Below are positions 34,943 through 48,781 of a stretch of DNA of 64,000 nucleotides, in pieces (positions within the stretch are counted from its first letter, which is position 1; the number at the start of each line of letters is the position of its first letter). The position numbers and the translations under genes were made by a program. The DNA comes from Panulirus ornatus (lineage: Eukaryota; Arthropoda; Malacostraca; Decapoda; Palinuridae). The notes below the pieces were generated by a model, which was given only the letters and a program-made list of their open reading frames with translations, had not been told where the DNA came from and made no database searches. The stretch lies in assembly GCF_036320965.1 (NCBI RefSeq), contig NC_092255.1:11185703-11249702 (forward strand). Reading direction: 5' to 3'.

Positions 34943-37900
34943 CTACGTATCTACCTACCTACACTCTTAAAAGCACATGCTGATCAATTAAGATATGTAT
35001 TCTTAGAAATGGAAAACAAATTTGCTTAATTTTACCTCCACTCTTCAAAAAAAGGACTTTTTTATGAACGCTTTTTTATGCAAACCTGCTACCCATTCCA
35101 GAAATTCAGTAATGCAACAACACGAACCTACCTACACTCTTAAACGCACATACCGATCCATTGAGATATATATATACCTTTTCAAACAGATTTTTTTTTA
35201 GTCATTCAAATGTTTCTTTTTTTATTAGTTTTCTCAACAAATCCCTTTTTTAGTCTTCCAAAATTAATTCTTTTTCTTCTTTCAAGTACGTGTTTATTTA
35301 GAGTTCCCGAGTTGTTTACTTCCAAGCAGTTTTTCAAACAGTACTTTTAACCAAACAGATCTGTTTTAGTTTTTCAAATAGCCCTTTTTAAGATATTTTC
35401 AACAGTATTTTCGTAATACTAATTTGTTTTTGTCATCTGAACAGTTTTTTTTTTCAGTCTTCTAAATAGTTCTTATCTAGTCTTCCAAACGAATCTTTTT
35501 CGTTCTTCTTAATAGATTTCTTTAATCATCCTCGCAGGTCTTTTGTATCTTCCACTGTTATTTCTTAGTCTCCTAAACAAGTAGAAAAAAGAAAATTCGC
35601 TTCTTGTAACCTAAACTCTGCAAAAAGAGGGGCTTGAACGGGTCTCTCCTAGGCTTATTTATGCAAGTCTGCTACCCAAACATGTCTAGTATTCCATCAA
35701 CGTGCAACTACCTACACTCTTAAAAGCATATACTGATCTAATGAGATATGTATGGTAGTATGCCTGTACAAATGGAAAAAGAAAATGGCAAAAAGAGGGG
35801 CTACCTACCTACCTACCTACACTCTTAAAAGCACATACTGATCCATTAAAATATGTAAGGTTACATACATATACAAATGGAAACAAATTTGCTAAATCTT
35901 ACCTCCACTCTGCAAAAAAAAAGGGACATTTTTATTCAGGCTTTTTTATTCAAGCCTGCTACCCATTCCAGGATTCCAGTAATCCAACAACACGCACCTA
36001 ACTACACTCTTAAACGCACATACCGGTCCATTTAGATATATATGGCTTTCAAACAATTTTTTTTTAGTCCTTCAAATTTTTCTTTTTTTTATTCGTTTTC
36101 TTAATAAATCGCTTTTTAGTGTTCGAAAAAAAATTCTTCTTAGTCTTTCAAGTACGTGTTTATTTAGAGTTCACGAGTTGTTTTTTTAAGTTTTCCAAAG
36201 AGCAGTTTATTCATATTCCATGCAGTTTTTCAAACATTTCTTTTAACCAAACATCTTTTTTAGTTTTCCAAAAAGCTCTTTTAAAGTATTTTCAACAGTA
36301 TTTTCGCAACACTAATTTGTTTTTGTCATCTGAACAATTTTTTTGTTCAGTCTTCTCAATAGTTCTTATCTAGTCTTCCAAACGGATCTTTTTCGTTCTT
36401 CTTAATAGATTTCTTTAATCATCCTCGCAGGTCTTTTGTATCTTCCAAGTGTTATTTCTTAGTCTCCTAAACAAATGGAAAAAAGAAAATTTGCTTATTG
36501 TAACCAACACTCTGCAAAAAGAGGGGCTTGAACGGGTCTCTCCTAGGCCTATTTAAGCAGGTTTGCTACCCAAACATTTCTAGTATTCCATCAACATGCA
36601 ACTACCTACACTCTTAAAAGCATATACTGATCTAATGAGATATGTATGGTAGTATGCGTGTACAAATGGAAAAAGAAAATGGCAAAAAGAGGTTCTACCT
36701 ACCTACCTACCTACAGTCTTAAAAGCACATACTGATCCATTAAGATATGTATTCTTATATACATATACAAATGGAAAAAATTTGCTTAATATTACCTCCA
36801 CTCTACAAAAAAAGGGACATTTTTATGCAGGCTTTTTTATTGAAGCCTGCTACCCATTCCAGAATTCCAGTAATCCAACAACACGCACCTACCTACACTC
36901 TTAAACGCACATACCGATCCATTGAGATATATAAGGCTTTGAAACAGATTTTTTTTTAGTCCTTCAAATGTTTCTTTTTTTATTAGTTTTCTTGACAAAT
37001 CTCTTTTTAGTTTTAAAAAAAATTCTTTTTACTCTTTCAAGTACGTGTTTATTTAGAGTTCCCGAGTTGTTTATTTTAAGTTTTCCAAACCAGTTTACTC
37101 ATCTTCCATGCAGTTTTTCAAACACTTTTTTTAACCAAACAGATCTGTTTTAGTTTTCCAAAAAGCTCAATTTAAGTATTCTCAACATTATTCTAGTAAC
37201 ACTTATTTGTTTTTCTCATATGAACAGTTTTTTTTGCAGTCTTCTCAATAGTTCTAATCTAGTCTTCCAGACGGATCTTTTTCGTTCTTCTTAATAGATT
37301 TCTTTAATCATCCTGGTAGGTCTTTTGTATCTTCCAACAGCTATTTCTTAGTCTCCTAAACAAAAGGAAAAAAAATTCGCTTAATGTAACCTACTCTCTG
37401 CAAAAAGTGTGGCTTGAACGGGTAAATCCTAGGCTTATATATGCAAGCCTGCTACACAAACATCTGTCCAGTATTTCATCAACGCGCAACTACGTACACT
37501 CTAAAAAGCATATACTGATCTAATGAGATATGTATGGTAGTATGCATGTACAAGTGGAAAAAAAAAATGGCAAAAAGAGGGGCTACCTACCTACCTACCT
37601 ACACTCTTAAAAGCACATACTGATCCATTAAGATATGTATTCTTACATACATATACAAATGGAATACAAATTTGCTTAATTTTCCCTCTACTCTGCAAAA
37701 AAAGGACTTTTTTATGCAGGCTTTTTTATGCAAGCCTGATACCCATTCCAGATTTCCAGTAATTCAACAATACGCACCTACCTACACTCTTAAACGCAAA
37801 TAACGATCCATTGAGATATATATATAGCTTTCAAACAGATTCTTTTTTAGTCCATCAAGTTTCTTTATTTATTAGTTTTCTTAACAAATCCCTTTTTAGT

Positions 37901-39963
37901 CTTCCAAAAATTCTTTTTAGTCTTTGAAGTACGTGTTTATTAGTTCCCGAGTTTTTTTTTTCAAATTTTCCAAACAGTAGTTTTTTCATCTTCCATGCAG
38001 TTTTTCCAACATTTCTTTTAACCAAACAGATCAGTTTTAGTTTTATAAAAAGCTCTTTTTAAGTATTTTATACAGTATTTTCGTAACACTAATTTGTATT
38101 TGTCATCTGAATAGTTTTTTTTTCAGTCTTCTATATAGTTCTTATCTAGTCTTCCAAACGGATCTTTTTCGTTCTTCTTACTATATTTCTTTAATGTTCC
38201 TGGCAGGTCTTTTTTATCATCACAACAGTTATTTCTTAGTCTCCTAAACAAATGGAAAAAAATTCTCTTATTGTAACCTACACTCTGCAAAAAGAGTGGC
38301 TTGAACCGGTCTCTCCTAGGCTTATTTATGCAAGCCTGCTACCCAAACATCTGTTCAGTATACCATCAACACGCAACTACCTACACTCTTAAAAGCATAT
38401 ACTGATCTAATGAGATATGTATGGTAGTATGCCTCTACAAATGGAAAAAAAAAAAATGGCAAAAAGAGGGGCTACCTACACTCTTAAAAGCCTATACTGA
38501 TCCATAAAGATATGTATTGTTACATACATATACAATTGGAAAACAAACGCTTAATTTTACCTCCACTCTGCAAAAAAAAAAGGTACTTTTTTATGCAGGC
38601 TTTTTTATGCAAGCCTGCTATGTATTCCAGAAATCCAGTAATCCAACAAAACGCACCTGCCTACACTTTAAACGCACATACCGATCCATTGAGATATATA
38701 TGACTTTGAAACAGATTCTTTTTTTTTAGTCCTTCAATTGTCTCTTTTTTATTATTTTTCTTAACAAATCTCTTTTTAGTCTTCCAAAAAAAAATCTTTT
38801 TAGTCTTTCAAGTACGTGTTTATTTAGAGTTCCCGAGTTGTTTTTCTTAAGTTTTCCAAAGAGTTTCATCTTCCATGCAGTTTTTGAAACTTCTTCCAAA
38901 AGATCTGTTTTAGTTCAAAAGCTCTTTTTGAGTATTTTTAACAGTATTTTCGTAACACTAATTTGTTTTTGTTATCTGAACAGTTTTTTTTTTCAGTCTT
39001 CTTAATAGTTCTTATCTAGTCTTCTAAACGGATCTTTTTCATTCTTCTTAATAGATTTCTTTAATCTTCCTGGTAGGGTTTTGTATCTTCCAACAGTTAT
39101 TTCTTAGTCTCCTAAACAATGGAAAAAAAAATCGCTTCTTGTGAGCTACACTTTGCAAAAAGAGGGGCTTGAACTTGTCTCTCCTAGGCTTATTTTTATC
39201 AAGAATGCTACCCAAACTTCTGTCCAGTATTTCATCAACACCCAAATACCTACACTCTTGGAAGCATATAATGATCTAATGAGATATGTATGGTAGTATG
39301 CCTATACAAATGGAAAGAAAAATGGCAAAAAGAGGGGTTTCCTACCTACCTACCTACACTCTTAAAGGCACATTCTGATCCATTAAGATATGTATTCTTA
39401 CATACATATACAAATGGAAAACAAATATGATTAATTTCACCTCTACTCTGCGAAAAAATGACCTTTTTATGCAGGCTTTTTTAGGCAAGCCTGCTACCCA
39501 TTCCAGAAACAGTTCTTTTAACCAAACGGATTTGTTTTAGTTTTCCAAAAAGCTCTTTTTAAGTATTTTTAACAGTATTTTCGTAATACTAATTTGTTTT
39601 TGTCATCTAAACAGTTTTTTTTTTCAGTCTTCTAAATAGTTCTTATCTAGTCTTCTAAACGGAACTTTTTCGTTCTTCTTAATAGATTTCTTTAATCTTC
39701 CTGGCAGGTCTTTTGTGTCTTCCAACAGTTATTTCTTTGTCTCTTAAACAAATGGAGAAAAAATTCGCTTCTTTTAACCTACACTCTGCAAAAAGAGAGG
39801 CTTGAACGGGTCTCTCTTAGGCTTATTTCCTGATACCCAAACATCTGTCCAGTATTTCATCAACACGCAACTACCTACATTCTTGAAAGCATATACTGAT
39901 GTAATGAGATATGTATGGTAGTATGCCTGTACAAATGGAAAAAGAAAATGGCAAAAACAGGGG
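34943..39963 (+). repeat. Hexamer HOR copy H2 (p6 shortened)
   Basis: p1 34943, p2 35801, p3 36695, p4 37583, p5 38472, p6 39338. From about 34,890 to 38,870 it is nearly identical to H3 and H4. The stretch at about 38,870-39,507 is instead nearly identical to H1 at about 33,590-34,215. At 39,507 the sequence jumps from CCATTCCAGAAA to CAGTTCTTTTAACC, leaving p6 only 626 bp long. Confidence 0.85.
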
Positions 39964-42900
39964 CTACGTATCTACCTACCTACACTCTTAAAAGCACATG
40001 CTGATCAATTAAGATATGTATTCTTAGAAATGGAAAACAAATTTGCTTAATTTTACCTCCACTCTTCAAAAAAAGGACTTTTTTATGAACGCTTTTTTAT
40101 GCAAACCTGCTACCCATTCCAGAAATTCAGTAATGCAACAACACGAACCTACCTACACTCTTAAACGCACATACCGATCCATTGAGATATATATATACCT
40201 TTTCAAACAGATTTTTTTTTAGTCATTCAAATGTTTCTTTTTTTATTAGTTTTCTCAACAAATCCCTTTTTTAGTCTTCCAAAATTAATTCTTTTTCTTC
40301 TTTCAAGTACGTGTTTATTTAGAGTTCCCGAGTTGTTTACTTCCAAGCAGTTTTTCAAACAGTACTTTTAACCAAACAGATCTGTTTTAGTTTTTCAAAT
40401 AGCCCTTTTTAAGATATTTTCAACAGTATTTTCGTAATACTAATTTGTTTTTGTCATCTGAACAGTTTTTTTTTCAGTCTTCTAAATAGTTCTTATCTAG
40501 TCTTCCAAACGAATCTTTTTCGTTCTTCTTAATAGATTTCTTTAATCATCCTCGCAGGTCTTTTGTATCTTCCACTGTTATTTCTTAGTCTCCTAAACAA
40601 GTAGAAAAAAGAAAATTCGCTTCTTGTAACCTAAACTCTGCAAAAAGAGGGGCTTGAACGGGTCTCTCCTAGGCTTATTTATGCAAGTCTGCTACCCAAA
40701 CATGTCTAGTATTCCATCAACGTGCAACTACCTACACTCTTAAAAGCATATACTGATCTAATGAGATATGTATGGTAGTATGCCTGTACAAATGGAAAAA
40801 GAAAATGGCAAAAAGAGGGGCTACCTACCTACCTACCTACACTCTTAAAAGCACATACTGATCCATTAAAATATGTAAGGTTACATACATATACAAATGG
40901 AAACAAATTTGCTAAATCTTACCTCCACTCTGCAAAAAAAAAGGGACATTTTTATTCAGGCTTTTTTATTCAAGCCTGCTACCCATTCCAGGATTCCAGT
41001 AATCCAACAACACGCACCTAACTACACTCTTAAACGCACATACCGGTCCATTTAGATATATATGGCTTTCAAACAATTTTTTTTTTAGTCCTTCAAATTT
41101 TTCTTTTTTTTATTCGTTTTCTTAATAAATCGCTTTTTAGTGTTCGAAAAAAAATTCTTCTTAGTCTTTCAAGTACGTGTTTATTTAGAGTTCACGAGTT
41201 GTTTTTTTAAGTTTTCCAAAGAGCAGTTTATTCATATTCCATGCAGTTTTTCAAACATTTCTTTTAACCAAACAGATCTTTTTTAGTTTTCCAAAAAGCT
41301 CTTTTAAAGTATTTTCAACAGTATTTTCGCAACACTAATTTGTTTTTGTCATCTGAACAATTTTTTTGTTCAGTCTTCTCAATAGTTCTTATCTAGTCTT
41401 CCAAACGGATCTTTTTCGTTCTTCTTAATAGATTTCTTTAATCATCCTCGCAGGTCTTTTGTATCTTCCAAGTGTTATTTCTTAGTCTCCTAAACAAATG
41501 GAAAAAAGAAAATTTGCTTATTGTAACCAACACTCTGCAAAAAGAGGGGCTTGAACGGGTCTCTCCTAGGCCTATTTAAGCAGGTTTGCTACCCAAACAT
41601 TTCTAGTATTCCATCAACATGCAACTACCTACACTCTTAAAAGCATATACTGATCTAATGAGATATGTATGGTAGTATGCGTGTACAAATGGAAAAAGAA
41701 AATGGCAAAAAGAGGTTCTACCTACCTACCTACCTACAGTCTTAAAAGCACATACTGATCCATTAAGATATGTATTCTTATATACATATACAAATGGAAA
41801 AAATTTGCTTAATATTACCTCCACTCTACAAAAAAAGGGACATTTTTATGCAGGCTTTTTTATTGAAGCCTGCTACCCATTCCAGAATTCCAGTAATCCA
41901 ACAACACGCACCTACCTACACTCTTAAACGCACATACCGATCCATTGAGATATATAAGGCTTTGAAACAGATTTTTTTTTAGTCCTTCAAATGTTTCTTT
42001 TTTTATTAGTTTTCTTGACAAATCTCTTTTTAGTTTTAAAAAAAATTCTTTTTACTCTTTCAAGTACGTGTTTATTTAGAGTTCCCGAGTTGTTTATTTT
42101 AAGTTTTCCAAACCAGTTTACTCATCTTCCATGCAGTTTTTCAAACACTTTTTTTAACCAAACAGATCTGTTTTAGTTTTCCAAAAAGCTCAATTTAAGT
42201 ATTCTCAACATTATTCTAGTAACACTTATTTGTTTTTCTCATATGAACAGTTTTTTTTTGCAGTCTTCTCAATAGTTCTAATCTAGTCTTCCAGACGGAT
42301 CTTTTTCGTTCTTCTTAATAGATTTCTTTAATCATCCTGGTAGGTCTTTTGTATCTTCCAACAGCTATTTCTTAGTCTCCTAAACAAAAGGAAAAAAAAT
42401 TCGCTTAATGTAACCTACTCTCTGCAAAAAGTGTGGCTTGAACGGGTAAATCCTAGGCTTATATATGCAAGCCTGCTACACAAACATCTGTCCAGTATTT
42501 CATCAACGCGCAACTACGTACACTCTAAAAAGCATATACTGATCTAATGAGATATGTATGGTAGTATGCATGTACAAGTGGAAAAAAAAAATGGCAAAAA
42601 GAGGGGCTACCTACCTACCTACCTACACTCTTAAAAGCACATACTGATCCATTAAGATATGTATTCTTACATACATATACAAATGGAATACAAATTTGCT
42701 TAATTTTCCCTCTACTCTGCAAAAAAAGGACTTTTTTATGCAGGCTTTTTTATGCAAGCCTGATACCCATTCCAGATTTCCAGTAATTCAACAATACGCA
42801 CCTACCTACACTCTTAAACGCAAATAACGATCCATTGAGATATATATATAGCTTTCAAACAGATTCTTTTTTAGTCCATCAAGTTTCTTTATTTATTAGT

Positions 42901-44374
42901 TTTCTTAACAAATCCCTTTTTAGTCTTCCAAAAATTCTTTTTAGTCTTTGAAGTACGTGTTTATTAGTTCCCGAGTTTTTTTTTTCAAATTTTCCAAACA
43001 GTAGTTTTTTCATCTTCCATGCAGTTTTTCCAACATTTCTTTTAACCAAACAGATCAGTTTTAGTTTTATAAAAAGCTCTTTTTAAGTATTTTATACAGT
43101 ATTTTCGTAACACTAATTTGTATTTGTCATCTGAATAGTTTTTTTTTCAGTCTTCTATATAGTTCTTATCTAGTCTTCCAAACGGATCTTTTTCGTTCTT
43201 CTTACTATATTTCTTTAATGTTCCTGGCAGGTCTTTTTTATCATCACAACAGTTATTTCTTAGTCTCCTAAACAAATGGAAAAAAATTCTCTTATTGTAA
43301 CCTACACTCTGCAAAAAGAGTGGCTTGAACCGGTCTCTCCTAGGCTTATTTATGCAAGCCTGCTACCCAAACATCTGTTCAGTATACCATCAACACGCAA
43401 CTACCTACACTCTTAAAAGCATATACTGATCTAATGAGATATGTATGGTAGTATGCCTCTACAAATGGAAAAAAAAAAAATGGCAAAAAGAGGGGCTACC
43501 TACACTCTTAAAAGCCTATACTGATCCATAAAGATATGTATTGTTACATACATATACAATTGGAAAACAAACGCTTAATTTTACCTCCACTCTGCAAAAA
43601 AAAAGGTACTTTTTTATGCAGGCTTTTTTATGCAAGCCTGCTATGTATTCCAGAAATCCAGTAATCCAACAAAACGCACCTGCCTACACTTTTAAACGCA
43701 CATACCGATCCATTGAGATATATATGACTTTGAAACAGATTCTTTTTTTTTTAGTCCTTCAATTGTCTATTTTTTATTATTTTTCTTAACAAATCTCTTT
43801 TTAGTCTTCCAAAAAAAAATCTTTTTAGTCTTTCAAGTACGTGTTTATTTAGAGTTCCCGAGTTGTTTTTCTTAAGTTTTCCAAAGAGCAGTTTATTCAT
43901 CTTCCAAGCAGTTTTTGAAACAGTTCTTTTAACCAAACGGATTTGTTTTAGTTTTCCAAAAAGCTCTTTTTAAGTATTTTTAACAGTATTTTCGTAATAC
44001 TAATTTGTTTTTGTCATCTAAACAGTTTTTTTTTTCAGTCTTCTAAATAGTTCTTATCTAGTCTTCTAAACGGAACTTTTTCGTTCTTCTTAATAGATTT
44101 CTTTAATCTTCCTGGCAGGTCTTTTGTGTCTTCCAACAGTTATTTCTTTGTCTCTTAAACAAATGGAGAAAAAATTCGCTTCTTTTAACCTACACTCTGC
44201 AAAAAGAGAGGCTTGAACGGGTCTCTCCTAGGCTTATTTCCTGATACCCAAACATCTGTCCAGTATTTCATCAACACGCAACTACCTACATTCTTGAAAG
44301 CATATACTGATGTAATGAGATATGTATGGTAGTATGCCTGTACAAATGGAAAAAGAAAATGGCAAAAACAGGGG
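39964..44374 (+). repeat. HOR copy H3 (pentamer form, p5/p6 fused)
   Basis: p1 39964, p2 40821, p3 41718, p4 42607, p5/p6 fusion 43496; 4,411 bp. In the fusion monomer a p5 first half runs into a p6 second half around 43,890-43,930 (GTTTTTGAAACAGTTC). It is nearly identical to H4. Confidence 0.88.
41850..41873 (+). repeat. Inverted repeat/hairpin in module X2 (p3 type)
   Basis: Arms GCAGGCTT and AAGCCTGC are intact while the loop has changed to TTTTATTG. Confidence 0.83.
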
Positions 44375-47300
44375 CTACGTATCTACCTACCTACACTCTT
44401 AAAAGCACATGCTGATCAATTAAGATATGTATTCTTAGAAATGGAAAACAAATTTGCTTAATTTTACCTCCACTCTTCAAAAAAAGGACTTTTTTATGAA
44501 CGCTTTTTTATGCAAACCTGCTACCCATTCCAGAAATTCAGTAATGCAACAACACGAACCTACCTACACTCTTAAACGCACATACCGATCCATTGAGATA
44601 TATATATACCTTTCAAACAGATTTTTTTTTAGTCATTCAAATGTTTCTTTTTTTATTAGTTTTCTCAACAAATCCCTTTTTTAGTCTTCCAAAATTAATT
44701 CTTTTTCTTCTTTCAAGTACGTGTTTATTTAGAGTTCCCGAGTTGTTTACTTCCAAGCAGTTTTTCAAACAGTACTTTTAACCAAACAGATCTGTTTTAG
44801 TTTTTCAAATAGCCCTTTTTAAGATATTTTCAACAGTATTTTCGTAATACTAATTTGTTTTTGTCATCTGAACAGTTTTTTTTTCAGTCTTCTAAATAGT
44901 TCTTATCTAGTCTTCCAAACGAATCTTTTTCGTTCTTCTTAATAGATTTCTTTAATCATCCTCGCAGGTCTTTTGTATCTTCCACTGTTATTTCTTAGTC
45001 TCCTAAACAAGTAGAAAAAAGAAAATTCGCTTCTTGTAACCTAAACTCTGCAAAAAGAGGGGCTTGAACGGGTCTCTCCTAGGCTTATTTATGCAAGTCT
45101 GCTACCCAAACATGTCTAGTATTCCATCAACGTGCAACTACCTACACTCTTAAAAGCATATACTGATCTAATGAGATATGTATGGTAGTATGCCTGTACA
45201 AATGGAAAAAGAAAATGGCAAAAAGAGGGGCTACCTACCTACCTACCTACACTCTTAAAAGCACATACTGATCCATTAAAATATGTAAGGTTACATACAT
45301 ATACAAATGGAAACAAATTTGCTAAATCTTACCTCCACTCTGCAAAAAAAAAGGGACATTTTTATTCAGGCTTTTTTATTCAAGCCTGCTACCCATTCCA
45401 GGATTCCAGTAATCCAACAACACGCACCTAACTACACTCTTAAACGCACATACCGGTCCATTTAGATATATATGGCTTTCAAACAATTTTTTTTTTAGTC
45501 CTTCAAATTTTTCTTTTTTTTATTCGTTTTCTTAATAAATCGCTTTTTAGTGTTCGAAAAAAAATTCTTCTTAGTCTTTCAAGTACGTGTTTATTTAGAG
45601 TTCACGAGTTGTTTTTTTAAGTTTTCCAAAGAGCAGTTTATTCATATTCCATGCAGTTTTTCAAACATTTCTTTTAACCAAACAGATCTTTTTTAGTTTT
45701 CCAAAAAGCTCTTTTAAAGTATTTTCAACAGTATTTTCGCAACACTAATTTGTTTTTGTCATCTGAACAATTTTTTTGTTCAGTCTTCTCAATAGTTCTT
45801 ATCTAGTCTTCCAAACGGATCTTTTTCGTTCTTCTTAATAGATTTCTTTAATCATCCTCGCAGGTCTTTTGTATCTTCCAAGTGTTATTTCTTAGTCTCC
45901 TAAACAAATGGAAAAAAGAAAATTTGCTTATTGTAACCAACACTCTGCAAAAAGAGGGGCTTGAACGGGTCTCTCCTAGGCCTATTTAAGCAGGTTTGCT
46001 ACCCAAACATTTCTAGTATTCCATCAACATGCAACTACCTACACTCTTAAAAGCATATACTGATCTAATGAGATATGTATGGTAGTATGCGTGTACAAAT
46101 GGAAAAAGAAAATGGCAAAAAGAGGTTCTACCTACCTACCTACCTACAGTCTTAAAAGCACATACTGATCCATTAAGATATGTATTCTTATATACATATA
46201 CAAATGGAAAAAATTTGCTTAATATTACCTCCACTCTACAAAAAAAGGGACATTTTTATGCAGGCTTTTTTATTGAAGCCTGCTACCCATTCCAGAATTC
46301 CAGTAATCCAACAACACGCACCTACCTACACTCTTAAACGCACATACCGATCCATTGAGATATATAAGGCTTTGAAACAGATTTTTTTTTAGTCCTTCAA
46401 ATGTTTCTTTTTTTATTAGTTTTCTTGACAAATCTCTTTTTAGTTTTAAAAAAAATTCTTTTTACTCTTTCAAGTACGTGTTTATTTAGAGTTCCCGAGT
46501 TGTTTATTTTAAGTTTTCCAAACCAGTTTACTCATCTTCCATGCAGTTTTTCAAACACTTTTTTTAACCAAACAGATCTGTTTTAGTTTTCCAAAAAGCT
46601 CAATTTAAGTATTCTCAACATTATTCTAGTAACACTTATTTGTTTTTCTCATATGAACAGTTTTTTTTGCAGTCTTCTCAATAGTTCTAATCTAGTCTTC
46701 CAGACGGATCTTTTTCGTTCTTCTTAATAGATTTCTTTAATCATCCTGGTAGGTCTTTTGTATCTTCCAACAGCTATTTCTTAGTCTCCTAAACAAAAGG
46801 AAAAAAAATTCGCTTAATGTAACCTACTCTCTGCAAAAAGTGTGGCTTGAACGGGTAAATCCTAGGCTTATATATGCAAGCCTGCTACACAAACATCTGT
46901 CCAGTATTTCATCAACGCGCAACTACGTACACTCTAAAAAGCATATACTGATCTAATGAGATATGTATGGTAGTATGCATGTACAAGTGGAAAAAAAAAA
47001 TGGCAAAAAGAGGGGCTACCTACCTACCTACCTACACTCTTAAAAGCACATACTGATCCATTAAGATATGTATTCTTACATACATATACAAATGGAATAC
47101 AAATTTGCTTAATTTTCCCTCTACTCTGCAAAAAAAGGACTTTTTTATGCAGGCTTTTTTATGCAAGCCTGATACCCATTCCAGATTTCCAGTAATTCAA
47201 CAATACGCACCTACCTACACTCTTAAACGCAAATAACGATCCATTGAGATATATATATAGCTTTCAAACAGATTCTTTTTTAGTCCATCAAGTTTCTTTA

Positions 47301-48781
47301 TTTATTAGTTTTCTTAACAAATCCCTTTTTAGTCTTCCAAAAATTCTTTTTAGTCTTTGAAGTACGTGTTTATTAGTTCCCGAGTTTTTTTTTTCAAATT
47401 TTCCAAACAGTAGTTTTTTCATCTTCCATGCAGTTTTTCCAACATTTCTTTTAACCAAACAGATCAGTTTTAGTTTTATAAAAAGCTCTTTTTAAGTATT
47501 TTATACAGTATTTTCGTAACACTAATTTGTATTTGTCATCTGAATAGTTTTTTTTCAGTCTTCTATATAGTTCTTATCTAGTCTTCCAAACGGATCTTTT
47601 TCGTTCTTCTTACTATATTTCTTTAATGTTCCTGGCAGGTCTTTTTTATCATCACAACAGTTATTTCTTAGTCTCCTAAACAAATGGAAAAAAATTCTCT
47701 TATTGTAACCTACACTCTGCAAAAAGAGTGGCTTGAACCGGTCTCTCCTAGGCTTATTTATGCAAGCCTGCTACCCAAACATCTGTTCAGTATACCATCA
47801 ACACGCAACTACCTACACTCTTAAAAGCATATACTGATCTAATGAGATATGTATGGTAGTATGCCTCTACAAATGGAAAAAAAAAAATGGCAAAAAGAGG
47901 GGCTACCTACACTCTTAAAAGCCTATACTGATCCATAAAGATATGTATTGTTACATACATATACAATTGGAAAACAAACGCTTAATTTTACCTCCACTCT
48001 GCAAAAAAAAAGGTACTTTTTTATGCAGGCTTTTTTATGCAAGCCTGCTATGTATTCCAGAAATCCAGTAATCCAACAAAACGCACCTGCCTACACTTTT
48101 AAACGCACATACCGATCCATTGAGATATATATGACTTTGAAACAGATTCTTTTTTTTTTAGTCCTTCAATTGTCTCTTTTTTATTATTTTTCTTAACAAA
48201 TCTCTTTTTAGTCTTCCAAAAAAAAATCTTTTTAGTCTTTCAAGTACGTGTTTATTTAGAGTTCCCGAGTTGTTTTTCTTAAGTTTTCCAAAGAGCAGTT
48301 TATTCATCTTCCAAGCAGTTTTTGAAACAGTTCTTTTAACCAAACGGATTTGTTTTAGTTTTCCAAAAAGCTCTTTTTAAGTATTTTTAACAGTATTTTC
48401 GTAATACTAATTTGTTTTTGTCATCTAAACAGTTTTTTTTTTCAGTCTTCTAAATAGTTCTTATCTAGTCTTCTAAACGGAACTTTTTCGTTCTTCTTAA
48501 TAGATTTCTTTAATCTTCCTGGCAGGTCTTTTGTGTCTTCCAACAGTTATTTCTTTGTCTCTTAAACAAATGGAGAAAAAATTCGCTTCTTTTAACCTAC
48601 ACTCTGCAAAAAGAGAGGCTTGAACGGGTCTCTCCTAGGCTTATTTCCTGATACCCAAACATCTGTCCAGTATTTCATCAACACGCAACTACCTACATTC
48701 TTGAAAGCATATACTGATGTAATGAGATATGTATGGTAGTATGCATGTACAAATGGAAAAAGAAAAGGACAAAAAGAGGGG
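44375..48781 (+). repeat. HOR copy H4 (pentamer form, p5/p6 fused)
   Basis: p1 44375, p2 45231, p3 46128, p4 47016, p5/p6 fusion 47903; 4,407 bp. The differences noticed from H3 are few: homopolymer lengths and GTCTCTTTTTTATT for GTCTATTTTTTATT near 48,172. Identity ends at about 48,744 (ATGCATGTAC for ATGCCTGTAC). Confidence 0.88.
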
